DNA of 64,000 nucleotides from Notospermus geniculatus (Eukaryota; Nemertea; Pilidiophora; Heteronemertea; Lineidae): positions 150,690 to 214,689 of the forward strand of contig NMRB01000087.1 of NCBI GenBank assembly GCA_002633025.1, given 5' to 3'. Shown piece by piece: positions 47,901 to 58,437 of the stretch. The translations under genes and the position numbers were made by a program. Within the stretch, counting starts at the first letter, position 1. Each line of letters opens with the position of its first letter. Below the pieces are notes generated by a model. It was not told the DNA's origin. It saw nothing but the letters and a program-made list of their open reading frames with translations, and did not search any database.

Positions 47901-50900
47901 GCAGGTCCCCGGTTCGACTCCCGACTGGGGCGATTTTTTTTCGCCGCTTTTCCTGTCTTTTTCTTTTCCTGTCTTTTTCCTTTGGGCTTTTTGTTTAGGC
48001 CGGGTTTATTTGGCAAGCATGCTTGCCGAGCAGTTCCCTTTTTCGTCCAGTTATTTAGCAAGCACGCTTGCCATCTAATGCTGAAAAATGTCCCTATTTG
48101 GCAAGCATGTCACGCCCCCTAATGAATATTAATCAGGATATGTGCTTGCCATATTATTCAGCACGTTTGGCTATTGGGCAAGCAAATATGCCATTTGTTT
48201 GTTATATTAACCTTGGAGGAAGTTATAACCTATCCAGGTGCAAGCAAGGGCCAAGGGAGATCGGGNAGGGTCGATAAATAACCACTTTCTTCTGAAAATC
48301 GCTTGTAGGTGGCTCCTTTCCGCAAGGCCCCTTCCACTAAACGATATTTTCTGCCCTGCCAGCTGCTCTACGAGCGCTGCATAATTAATGAGCTAGACGT
48401 GCATCCAAGACAGTACGCTTATTGCATACACAGCAGGTAACTGTGCAAATAAACATTCGATGCCTTTAACGCCGTTAAAATCTTCGTTGGAGGCATAACC
48501 TGCTCCCAATCGCAACTTTTCGATGCCTTTTGGCGAGGGCTGCGCCTGCGAGTCGGAGGACGCCATCTTCATTTTCTGTTTGCATAATTAATGGGGTCTA
48601 ATTAATATTCATTATTGTCTGCTTGCCATCTAAGACCAAATTTCTGTAATTCGGCAAGCATTTGCTTGCCAAATAACCACTTCCTTTTGTTTACTGAAAG
48701 TACTCGGAATCCACCGAACGGCCCAGGGAAAAAATTAGCGGACGGGACGTAGTCCTTGTTAGGCAATTTTAGTGGGCAATTTTCAGGGTGTTTGTGTCAT
48801 CCAGGAAAATTAGGAAATTAGAATGAATAATCTACTTGGCAAACATGTTTGCTGCTAGAAACTCGGCCGCAGAAAAAAAAGACGTGGATGGGGGACTGCG
48901 AAACAAAGTGGTTTTCAGAAGGCCCTGGCGATGACGAGGAGCAAGATTTTATCAAGTTCGTTGCCTGCCGAGCTGTCACGCCTTTCGTCAAGCACATAAG
49001 CTTCCGCCGTCATACAGTATGACAGATTAGGTCCAGATGACCCTAATCAGGGCTAGGCCTAATTACTGCGTGGTGTGCACAATGAAAAGACCTATACGAC
49101 CCTAACCCAAATTGGGGTTATGATTCGACAATAGGCTACCTGCCCTTTTGTCAAGTGTAATTACAGAGATGGTGACAAAATGTTTGAAGAGTGGTACCCT
49201 GGGCAGATTACATGTACCGGGTAGGTCAAAAACACCTCGCCATGCACGTAAGGGCACTTGCCGATTAAAAAACCCTGATCTATTGAGCTAAAAATGAACA
49301 GGTTTTTGTCTTTAAAGGAGAAATTGGATTTGGTAACCCCCCACGCGAGCAATGAAGCACCACCATGCTGTTTAGAATCACAGTTTTCTATCAAAGACAA
49401 TTCCCGTCCTTATTTCTATAGCGAAAGTAGGCGGAGTCTGTTATTATACAGTAGGCGGAGTCTGCTGTGCACATAAGAAAATCCGTACGTACTGGACGCA
49501 CAGCAGCTGTGCCTCCAAGCGCTATAACCTGCCTTGCATACACAGCTGCTGTGCAAATAAACCCGGCCAATAGTTTATTGATTGGTTTTGTTGATACATG
49601 TGGACAGGGGACAGGGGTGGTCTTGACAGAAAGTCTTAACAAAGTGACTCGTTGTCCCGGAGGAAATTTCATGTCTGGTTCGGCTCCAGTCCTTGCTTAT
49701 CTATTTTTGGCAAAACCTAATTTGCATTATAGCGGCAGAAATTCGTCCAGTTTTCCACTTGAGCGTTTTCCGCTGAGGTGGCCGCGGAAAACGGTAGTGA
49801 CTCCGTTTCCACTAGCGTTTTCCGCGGCCACGTCACCGGAAAATGCTATAGTGGATAACCGGGCGAATTTCTGCCGCTATAATGCAAATGGGTTTTGCCG
49901 AGCTTGGTTTCCACTAGAGCGAAGAGGTAAAAATGGTCTATGTTCCGCTGCGGTGCTCCCCCAGCGGGGGAAATTCGATACCGTAGCGAAAATAGCATTC
50001 GAAGCGGTTTACCGTCGGATTTTTTTATCCACTGCAGTGTATTAGATCTCTCATCAGTTCAACAAATCCGCGCGGCCACCAGAAAACAACGTGGAAACAA
50101 GTGGAAACCCCTCACGAAACATACACAAGTACGTGCCGCGGCGGATGTCCATCGCGGGAATTCGCGGCGTTTTTCTGGTAAAAGGCCCGTTTCCACAGAA
50201 GCGGTAGCGTGAGCGTTTTGACGCTTCGCCCATTGTTTGGAAGCAGAGCGGCGGAAAATAACAAAAGATTTGACGCATCACGCAGCGTGAAACGCGTCTG
50301 TGGAAACGAGGCTAAATTGCTGATGAAAATTGACGGCCGGGATTTTGCACGCCAAATTGCTAAACATGAACAAGACCAACGGAAGGATTTAAACGCATTA
50401 TTCTATCAGAAAATAATGGGTTTCAAAACTTTGTCGTATGATACATCCATAAAAACAAGGATGGCAAGTCGCGGATGTGTTTTCAGCCTCAGCTCCAGCA
50501 CACTTATTTAAAACAGTAACAGAAACGTCACCGAAATTCCCAGGGACGAATACTTACCTGTTTCAACGACGGCGATTGAAACCAATACAACTGCTACCAG
50601 AATCGCACAGACGAAATTCTTCATCTTTGAAGCTGAAAAACAAACATCGGTGGAGCAATCACACTACATCCTGTTCATGATGTTTTCAATGTTCGCAATC
50701 TGTGAGTGTTCCCGTGTCTGACGGAAGCTGCGACTTGATAATAGTGGAAGAAAGTCCTCACTTCAACGCTTGCAGTTTGCTGTGAACGCCACAAGTACCC
50801 TATTGTTAAACCAGCGAAATATCATCCAAATCACTGTGTGAAAACAGCACCACTCGCCGCAAAACTCGGTGGTGTCCGCTTTCTTGGAAAAAGGGCTCAA

Positions 50901-51670
50901 GGTCCCTTTCGACTAAAAGCCGGTGACAGATTGGCACGTACGTGACGCGTCGTGCAGGCGTTCCGCCAATCAGATTCTTTGGTAGGTGTTTCGGTCCGTA
51001 TTACCGCCTCCCTGATTGGTTGAACGCTTTCCCGACGCGTTGCCGCGCCAGTCTGTCACCGCTCGATTTTGCATTTACTGTATTATTTGATTGTTGTGCC
51101 CTACAGTTTAGGCCTACGGGTCAAAAGCCGTTGGTTTTGTATTTGATTCACTAAGTTGGGCGGCTTTCCGAAAAAAAGTCGATTCGAGACCGACCTTTTT
51201 CCGCGCCCGGGCCTCACGCTCGCGAGACAAAAATCCACTCGCGCTTGTCTCTCGATTGTTGAAATGCGTTCATGGAAACTCGCACATCATAATGCATGAG
51301 ACATTGAGACATCAAAATGCACAGAATTTCACGCGCTGAACGCTCCGCACCCCCGCGCATGAGAGATTTTTGCCGCTCAGCAAAGTGTCAAATTTCTTGT
51401 GTGCGGCGGGCTCAGTGGAGGGGAATGCGCCGGAATCTGTGGATCAAACTGGCTAGGTCTGCAAATTCACTAAGTTGACCCGTAAATTGTAGGGCACAAC
51501 AATCAAATAATACAGTAAATGCAAAATCGAGTGAGAAAAAGGCGTAAGCAAAGAATGCAACCAGAAACTTACTTCGGTGGGAGTCCTGAATAAAATCGGC
51601 GGGAGATGTGGGTCTCTGTCAGAAGCCAAAACCGACTGCTGTTCCGCCGTCCTGGATCGTGATTATAAAA
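44951..51670 (-). CDS. Small secreted peptide precursor, array copy B (4 exons)
   Basis: Coding parts 50558-50624 (ATG at 50622-50624), 46903-46942 and 44951-45065: 222 bases, 73 residues plus stop. Non-coding exon 1 lies at about 51575-51640 below the TATA box. Signal peptide MKNFVCAILVAV plus VLVSIAVVET; acidic pro-segment EAYQTSEETLAIE; then RRGTPSWFVRQQ, helix INMVIAKIDAVNKNIQALIR and tail SQCKQG. The most divergent copy: the mature part is more basic (about +4) and the tail is CKQG instead of CSQG. All donors are canonical GTAAGT. The introns are swollen by foldback elements and the 692-base gap, so the pairing of exon 2 with exon 3 across 3.6 kb rests on order, phase and similarity. It may be poorly expressed or a decaying copy, but every frame is open. 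Confidence 0.62.
45253..45944. other. Assembly gap (692 N)
   Basis: Run of Ns inside the last intron of peptide gene B. Long open frames drawn across it are artefacts. Confidence 0.99.
46360..46580. repeat. AT-rich repeats of ATGTCCACATTAAATC
   Basis: Motif appears about seven times in both orientations (for example ATTTAATGTCCACATGG and TTTATGTCCACACTAAATC), giving imperfect inverted repeats. No gene. Confidence 0.65.
47188..47518. mobile_element. 331-bp TIR element
   Basis: Ends CACTGTTAGAAAT and its inverse ATTTCTAACAGTG. Subterminal inverted blocks contain CAGAGTCCCCAGCAC / GTGCTGGGGACTCTG and TTTTACAGAA repeats. TA follows the right end; the left flank reads CT, so the TA duplication is imperfect. 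It lies within an intron of peptide gene B. Confidence 0.75.
47715..48455. mobile_element. Foldback element of about 740 bp enclosing a tRNA-like sequence
   Basis: Left arm TTATTTGCACAGCTAACTGC…TGTGTATGCA is the inverse of right arm TGCATACACAGCAGGTAACT…GTGCAAATAA. A third related inverted pair is at 49500-49562. Non-coding. Confidence 0.55.
47859..47932 (+). tRNA. tRNA-like sequence, probable pseudogene or SINE head
   Basis: 74 bases. Acceptor arms GTCTCGG and CTGGGGC pair with GU pairs. D-arm GCTC…GAGC is intact with A-box-like TAGCTCAATCGG, and the B-box GGTTCGACTCC is perfect. A T-run follows at once, as for Pol III termination. The anticodon stem (TTCGC) and T-stem have mismatches; if read, the loop gives TCT. 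Degenerate stems and the foldback setting favour a pseudogene. Confidence 0.4.
48012..48855. repeat. Scattered GGCAAGC…GCTTGCC dyads
   Basis: A perfect 16-bp palindrome GGCAAGCATGCTTGCC at 48012-48027, then related dyads near 48058, 48100, 48176, 48655 (GGCAAGCATTTGCTTGCC) and 48838. Between them no gene is seen. Confidence 0.6.
49709..49899. mobile_element. 191-bp foldback element
   Basis: Arms GGCAAAACC…TTTGCATTATAGCGGC and inverse GCCGCTATAATGCAAA…GGTTTTGCC. The inner region pairs GGCCGCGGAAAACG with CGTTTTCCGCGGCC. Similar TTTCCACTAGCG-type units follow at about 50150-50320. Confidence 0.75.
51062..51531. mobile_element. 470-bp foldback element with 44-bp arms
   Basis: Left arm 51062-51105 starts CTCGATTTTGCATTTACTG; the right arm 51488-51531 is its near-perfect inverse. 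It lies just upstream of the conserved promoter side of copy B's first intron. Confidence 0.8.
51663..51670 (-). promoter_or_regulatory. TATA box of peptide gene B
   Basis: Minus-strand GGCTTTTATAATCACGATCC, conserved with copies A and C, followed by CAGCAGTCGGTTTTGGCTTC, which probably contains the start site. Confidence 0.55.
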
Positions 51671-53315
51671 GCCAATCAAAAAGTTCTTCGCCATCTGGAA
51701 GAATCAGGAGATCGCGCGTTAAAGGTAGAATTCCCGACGTTTCATTTTATGCAATTCTTCGCTTTAAATTTAAAAAAAAAGGAATGAATGCGAAATACAA
51801 AACAGTTTTGACTCCGGTTTCATGTTTTTCGTTGCCCCTGTATTGCCAATACGACGCGTGGCAATGAGGGGAGGCACTGACCAACATGTCTCTCAGTTTT
51901 TGAGTGTCCCCCAAACAACCTGGCGGACAGGTGTGGCCGGGAGGCATTCCAAGTCTTGTACCAGCCCTGATACAGGAATCTAGTCAACGATTCTCTAAAA
52001 AAGCGTTGATTTGTGACGACAGGGTAGGCCTGAGCGTTTCCTGATTTGTTTGAGGGTACTGGCAAAAAGAGTATATATTGCCAAAAATTTATTTTTAATA
52101 TTTGCAATATACCGGCGCCGTGGGCCTTGTATTGGCGTTCAGGGCTGGCTGGGTTGCTCAACCGTTTGTGCTATTTTGGCGTTATCTCTAACGTGGCGTT
52201 AACTGCATTGGGCTTCAAGATAACGCCAAAATACATGTAGCACTAATGTCACTTTAGTGACAAATTTAATGCTCTTTTGAACAACCGGGCCCTGATAGCC
52301 TTTTATTAAACGGGCTTTACTGGTGCCCATGTCCAATTTTTGTTTCATTTTCCGTTTGAGAAATGATAACACAGTCCAATTTTGGGAAATATCCCCCATT
52401 TGTGCTCACAAATTGAAGATGCAAATGTGTGGCATGGGTCGATGTTGAATGTGAGCACGTATATACCAATATAATTGCCCCCGGTAATTCTCTTTCCAAC
52501 GATTGGCATCGGTACTCCATCATTGATCACTGCGCCACTAGTGGCAGCTCGAGCGTCAAGTGGCGCGGATTGACGCCGAGTCTGAGTTTTGGCGCCAGTC
52601 TGGTGCAGTAGGCTATCGACATAGTTTTCACAGGACTAGTGTCTGTACCAGGGTTTGTACGATATATGTCAGGCCTATTTTGTAGGCCTGTGTATGGCCA
52701 GGCCTATTATAGCGACAGCTAGGCCAATCCCGCCACGAGCTGCGCGGTCAATAACTTTTTTTTGGGGGGGGGAGGGAGAAATGCGGGGTCAAATGACCAC
52801 GACAGTCCTCTAACCAAACAAGGCATAAGCCTATTCAACATGGTGTTTATATAGTGGAACCACGAAAAAGTAAATTAAAATAGGCCTACCCCTCATCGAC
52901 TTCCATCCGGTGACGTTGTAGGACTTATTCTTTTGTAAACCTAAGTTCACGATCAGATTACTAGTAAGCCAAGGTTTTGCTACAGACGGAAACGAGTCGA
53001 GTGGTTCGGTTGTTTTTCGTCTCGTTGACCTGGTGTGTCGTATGTCAACAGTCACCGACTCGGTCCGGGAGTTCCCGGGCGTACATGTAGTGGTCGAGCG
53101 ACACTTGAGGACGGGAAATCGATTCTCGACGAGAGGAAACTGGCGGAAACGAGTAGGCGTGCGCTCTCCTAGTTTGCGAGTGTAGACGAAGATCGGAAGT
53201 ATCGAGATGCGGTACGGTATGTAGAGGTTTCTGACTTGGAGTGCGCACGAAACCGGAGTTGTCGCAAGACGACGTAAACAGACACCTGTCGGACACGCTG
53301 TCACTGTGGGCGACC

Positions 53316-53861
53316 ATGCTGGGTGCGACCGTACTGCCCATGTCCTCCGACGAAGAGGAGACGACATCCGCAAGGCACAGGAAGTCCACAACGCCAACAA
53401 CAGCAGTCTCAACAGCAACAGTAGGGGTGACGAGCGAGGTGATAACGAGTAAGTATACAATTAATTGATATATGTCGTCATTAATATGTGTTCATTTTCG
53501 TAATTTCACTAGCACGTCAGCGTGTCCGGACAGACATGTCGCTATGGCTGGGTGTTGGGCGAAACATACCAGGCACTTCTCCTCTCGTATCTTTTCAGTA
53601 GGCTCGGAACATTCGGATTCGGAATCGGACTCCGACACCTGTGCGATCTATCTAACGTTGGATAAAAGACGACGGGATGAGGTGGGACCGTCGTACCTCG
53701 AGGATTTATTCGTGTGGCCCGTGGTGAAGCAGGCGGACTCGTCTCTGTCAGACCTGACGCGTGTCATCCAAGATATGGAGTCTAGGAAACTCAAGGAGTA
53801 CATGAAGACGACTAGTATGTTACGTGACATTATACGACGAAAACGAGACGGAGGAGCATAA
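53316..53861 (+). CDS. Orphan acidic/basic small protein, two exons
   Basis: Unrecognised. The frame is open from 53235 to 53448 and again from 53599 to 53861. The 150-base interval between has a good donor (GTAAGT at 53449), an in-frame stop (53466-53468), and a strong acceptor with the pyrimidine tract CTTCTCCTCTCGTATCTTTTCAG-like ending at 53598. Splicing keeps frame, giving about 131 residues from the ATG at 53316. The product has a DEEETTSARHRKST segment, a Ser/Asp run (SEHSDSESDSDT) and a C-terminal helix ending RDIIRRKRDGGA. The local base composition is more GC-rich than its surroundings. It could be domesticated from a mobile element or a real lineage-specific gene; the upstream start is uncertain. 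Confidence 0.4.
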
Positions 53862-54490
53862 GACGTGCGCTTCATTTCTGTGCGGCCACGACAGGATCCG
53901 CATGACATGACCGTGGGAGATGGCAAGTAATCAAGAGCTGCGAAGAGACGAGAGACAGAACCTTATATTCGAGACCGGTGGCGCCATCTCAACCGATATC
54001 GCTGGCCGAAGTAGGAACTAAAAGACGCACACGTACCACAGGTGTACACGTTTCACACGGTGTATATTTGAACCTCGCGTGCCGAGGTTGGTCCAGATCG
54101 AAAGATCGAAAAGATCGACCCAACGTATTTCCCTTTAGCTGTTTCACCCGCATCCGCGCCCGCCTCCTATTCCGCGCCCGCAAACGTCTCGTGGAAAAGC
54201 AGCCTTAGGTCTGTTCACACCAAAACCGTGCCGTGGGCCGCGACGGCGAAAAACGACGTGCGTTCACCGCCGGGAAAATAGTTCAATGGATTTTCAATTA
54301 AAGGGTCACACATTTACCAGATTTTATATTGCATTTTCGGTACAAAAATAACGTTGTCGTTAACGTTTACGTTTATCGTTTGATTTCTAAACCTCCCTAA
54401 TAACAATAACATACAAAGCGAGACTCGATCACTTAAATGCGGTTTTATTTCACATGTTTTATCTCAGTACAAATTATTCGCTGTTGACAC

Positions 54491-57400
54491 TTATCCCTGG
54501 CTACATTGCTTGCGTACCAATGCTGCTAAATTTGTATTGACCTGTTCAATCTTCTCCATCAAATCCCTTACAAAACGCCTCATTTCATATGTCGTCACGT
54601 AGCGCCTGAAATGATGATCGTCGTACAGTGAAATGAAACTGACAAAATGTTTTGTACTGAAAGAAACCTGATAGTGACTTAAGGTGGTTTTACAGAGTCA
54701 AGAAATTGCACCAATGAATTGCAATAGGTCTACTCCAGGGCCGACCGCGAAAAAACTCTGATAACACTAACAGAGAGGTATGCAATCCTTTTGAAAATTT
54801 CTCTGTTACGCCCTGTTGGTGCTTCGGAGGTTCGTGGCGGTCGGCCAACTATTTTACTGAAGTTTCTACAACAGTGTCGGCACCGAACGGAAACCGTTTC
54901 AGGTCAGATTGCCAATCTCTCCAATCTGATTGGAGATTTGGTAATTTGCAGCTTACCTTTCTCTGGCCAAGTTTTCTTCCGATACTGATGCTTCTGAAAC
55001 AAACAAGGTGAAATTATGACGGCGTAGGCTAAACCTGAAGGTAGGGAAGTATTGGTCATTTTTATTGATGAATGCTAAAGGCAGAAGTCAATAACTTTAG
55101 TACTCGGAGGTACCGGTACTCGGAGCAGCGGCCAAATTAACCGTCTACGCACCGGGCCAGCGGCCTCTTCCACCTATCCCAAACCCACTAAAACCCCAGG
55201 GCCCGTATGCATAAAGGTGGATTAAGGGAGGTATAGCTTATTCCAGGTGTAACTTCACGGTTGTACCACCATCGGTATGCATAACAGTGGTTTAAGCAAA
55301 ACTGTGGAATAACGCTATCCATGGAATAGGCGGTCGAATGCATAAAGATGGAATAGCTTATTCTGTGGTGTTAATATGCCAGATTTGCTGATGTAACTTA
55401 AACCTACAAAGGGGTATGTTTAAGGAGTAGAGTAAGGCAGAATGAAGCACTGTGCATCATCAAATTGTATTCTGTTGAAGGGCTGCTGACTTCAAATGAC
55501 TGAAATAATTGCAACCATTGGCGTGGTTGTTCAAAACTACTATTAACCCTAACGTGGCGATGATTTTGGATTAGTGCTTGAAGGAGATAACGCCAAGAAG
55601 ACCTAACGCCATGATAGAGATAGTGGGACTTTCGAAAAACCGAGCCCTGATAANAAAGCATCATGTTGGCAGGTTCATGTACCTCTTCACCACAAAAAAA
55701 GTTGAAGCTCGTGCCTATTACGTAAAGCCAAAATTCAGGCAGTGAGAGACATCTGGTGGCAACACAGGAAGTGTATCCCTCAGTAAGCTCATCGTTCGCA
55801 GTTAAACCTTTATGGTTGATTCCTTTATGGTTATACACAGAATTGTTAAACTTTGTTTTACGCATACCGAATTTTCTAAACCGGGGAGAGAAGAATAACA
55901 ATTCTGAGAATAGGCTAAACCAGGGTATAGTTACCACCTCCTTTATGCATACGGGCCCAGAGGTTTCTTGCGCGTTCACCTATTTGTTGCCGTGTCTAAT
56001 AGACCCGTGTTTGAAAAACCATCATGTTTGAAAAACCATCGTGTTTGAAAAACCCGTGTTTATTGGACCCGCCGAGTTCACCGGGGCTAATTCAGACACG
56101 TGTGTCACACGGGCTTTTAGATTAATGTGAGCGCAAAATAAGCTCAGCAATTACTAGTTATAAACCCGGCGACAGATGGCGCTGTAGGTGTGTTTCGTAT
56201 TGCGCATGCGCCATAAACCAAAAACCCTGCGAAATTCGACCCGCAAGCGCGACCTCTCTCGCCGTGTTTAGTAACTAATGAAATGTACTGAAAATAGGTG
56301 TAAGCGCGTCGGGTTTTTTTCATGCCCGGGTCTCAAAAACCCGGCACCAATTTGGGAGAGGTGGAACTAGGCTAATATCACAAATTCTGTCTATTTTCTC
56401 GTACATTCATTTGATTTTATTGAACCGGGCATTCGATTTTTAGCAAGAGGCAATTCGGTTTATACATTTATTAATCAAGTAAATTGTACTCTATAATTGC
56501 CAACCGATTTATCAAGCCTATAGTTCACACTGCAGGCGCGGGGCGACGCGGCGCGATCTGAACAAAGGAGCCTTCTTACCGCATCGCGTCGCACCGCTAG
56601 TGTGAACAGCTAGGTTTAACAGTGGAAACAATCAGGCGCGAATCGCACCGCGCCTGCAGTGTGAAGCCTAGTTCACACTTCAGGCACGGTGGATGCGAAA
56701 TTTTTCGCGCCTGATTGTTTCCACTGTTTTAAAAGCCAATAGCTGTTCACACTTGCGGTGCGACGCGATGCGGTAAGAAGGCTGTAATCCTTTGTTCAGA
56801 TCGCGTCGCGTCGCACCGCGCCTGCAGGTGAACTGGGCTTTAACTTGGCTTTGTATACTATACTCGGCTGAGAATCGGAAACACACTGCAAAAGAATCGA
56901 ACGCAAAATCGAGGGGGTTTTATTTGGATGCATTGAACCTCAGGACCAAGTATTCAAACGAGTTCATTTGGGGCTCATTTGTTCAGTATGGAAGTAACAA
57001 TAACTTTACTTGCCTGTTGCCATCACCGCGATTGAAACCAATACAACTGCTACCAGTATCGCACAGAAGAATTTCTTCATCTTTACAGCTGAAAAATAAA
57101 AATCGGTGGAGCCGTCACACCACGTCCCGTTGTAACGTTTTTATGTTCCCTGTACCTGTGAGTGCTCCCGACGATCGTCTGACCGAATACTTTAGAATTT
57201 TGAAAGTGTCCTAATACTTCTGTCGCCCCACGATTGAAATCGTGGTCTTAATCGTGGAATAATAATCGTGGTGATCCTATCAGATCTTATCAGATCTTGG
57301 GGCAGTCGTGGCAGCCGTATTGATCGTAGAAAAGTTTTGAACGGTTCAAAAATTTTCTACGATCAACACGATTGCCGTCACGATTGCCCTCAAGATGTGA

Positions 57401-57607
57401 TAAGATCTGATAGGATCACCACAATGACTCCACGATTAAGACCACGATGTCAATCGTGGGGCGATTCGTGATATGATGACATATGCAGAAGATTCAACAA
57501 GAAACTTACCTATATACGATGGGAGTCCTGAATAAAATCGGAGATGTGGGTCTGCCAGAAGCCAAATAACCGACTGCTGTCTTCAGTCCCGGATCGTGAT
57601 TATAAAA
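54491..57607 (-). CDS. Small secreted peptide precursor, array copy C (4 exons)
   Basis: Coding parts 57014-57080 (ATG at 57078-57080), 54957-54993 and 54491-54605: 219 bases, 72 residues plus stop. Non-coding exon 1 ends at 57510. The signal peptide is almost identical to copy A (one I to V change). The pro-segment is EASVSEENLARE. The mature part begins RRYVTTYEMRRF and continues VRDLMEKIEQVNTNLAALVR with tail KQCSQG. Exon 2 uses a GCAAGT donor as in copy A; exon 1 uses GTAAGT. The first intron holds a 242-bp foldback (57223-57464) and the second holds two more elements. The helix is four residues longer than in copy A. Function unknown; a secreted helical peptide is inferred. Confidence 0.72.
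55199..55958. mobile_element. 760-bp TIR element GGGCCCGTATGCATAAAGG
   Basis: The 19-bp end GGGCCCGTATGCATAAAGG is exactly inverted at 55940-55958. Internal copies of ATGCATAAAGATGGAATAGC suggest sub-repeats. No transposase. It lies in the second intron of peptide gene C; a lone N occurs at 55654. Confidence 0.8.
56519..56840. mobile_element. Two adjacent inverted foldback units
   Basis: First unit: TAGTTCACACTGCAGGCGCGG…CGCGCCTGCAGTGTGAAGCC. Second unit starts AGTTCACACTTCAGGC and ends GCCTGCAGGTGAACT. Both carry the CGCATCGCGTCGCACCGC core, in opposite orientation, so the pair also forms a larger palindrome. Confidence 0.75.
57223..57464. mobile_element. 242-bp foldback element in an intron of peptide gene C
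   Basis: Ends TCGCCCCACGATTGA and its inverse. The arms continue through ATAAGATCTGATAGGATCACC and a central TTTTGAACGGTTCAAAA palindrome, so nearly the whole element folds back. Copy A lacks it at the equivalent site near 43220. Confidence 0.85.
57601..57607 (-). promoter_or_regulatory. TATA box of peptide gene C
   Basis: Minus-strand AGCTTTTATAATCACGATCC followed by CAGCAGTCGGTT, as in the other two copies. Conservation extends upstream to about 57720. Confidence 0.55.
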
Positions 57608-57919
57608 GCTAATCAAAAAGTTAATCAATTCTTCGCCATCTGGAAGAATCCATCTGATTCTCACCAGTCTATCTGGCCTGACGCCCATCTAGCCTGGTTT
57701 GAAAACCATCACATTTCCCGCTTCTGAGGAGCTCAGAGCCTCAGCTCCTTCCGGATCCGCGCCTGATGATGGCACGTCTTCAAACGATGGTTTAAGTTTT
57801 TGCTGGGTTTAAACCAGAGTTGAAGCTAGCTTTAGTTGGTGCATTTCAAAAGTTCAGTTCCAAAGTTAGACTTATGCTCACCCTCCAGAATATCTCTAAC
57901 CTCTGGCGTTAACTGCATT

Positions 57920-58037
57920 GGGCTTCGAGATAACGCCAAAATAGCACTAACGTCACGTCAGATGTAGAGACTACTCTGTGGTCTACGTTTAACGTGACGT
58001 TAGTGCTATTTTGGCGTTTGGCGTTATCTCGAAGCCC
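57920..58037. repeat. Inverted repeat, CAAAATAGCACTAACG family
   Basis: Arms GGGCTTCGAGATAACGCC…AAATAGCACTAACGTCACG and their inverse. It is related to 44142-44190 and to fragments near 52170 and 55540. Confidence 0.75.
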
Positions 58038-58437
58038 AAGTGACAAATTTAATGCTCTTTTGAACAACCGGGCCCTGATAGCCGATATTACTGTTATTAC
58101 TGGGTGTCCTCGCTCCCTGCTCGGGTACCGTGATCTGTCAGCTATCATGCCCAATTTTTGTATCAATTGAATAGGACTCTAGAGCGACCACGCAGGGGAC
58201 ATCAGGAGGATGCATGGGGGCATTAGATTCTATCACACTACCTGAAGAAAGTTAGTTTTCAGAATGTGCCGTTCGTGACATGAAATGCAAACAGGCCGGA
58301 TCCCGGGGCCGGATATGCCTGTTTGCGCCAGGTTTTCACGGCAGCTAAATTCTCAAAATACCACAGCCCAGCCTCAAGCGCGCCGCCCAGAATATAAAAT
58401 TTTTAATAACTCTGTAAAATACGGAGAAATTTGGAGG

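Noticed and set aside
52831-53460. 209-codon minus-strand ORF
   Set aside because: Low-complexity Leu/Arg/Thr composition opposite the better-supported plus-strand spliced frame; no splice or start support.
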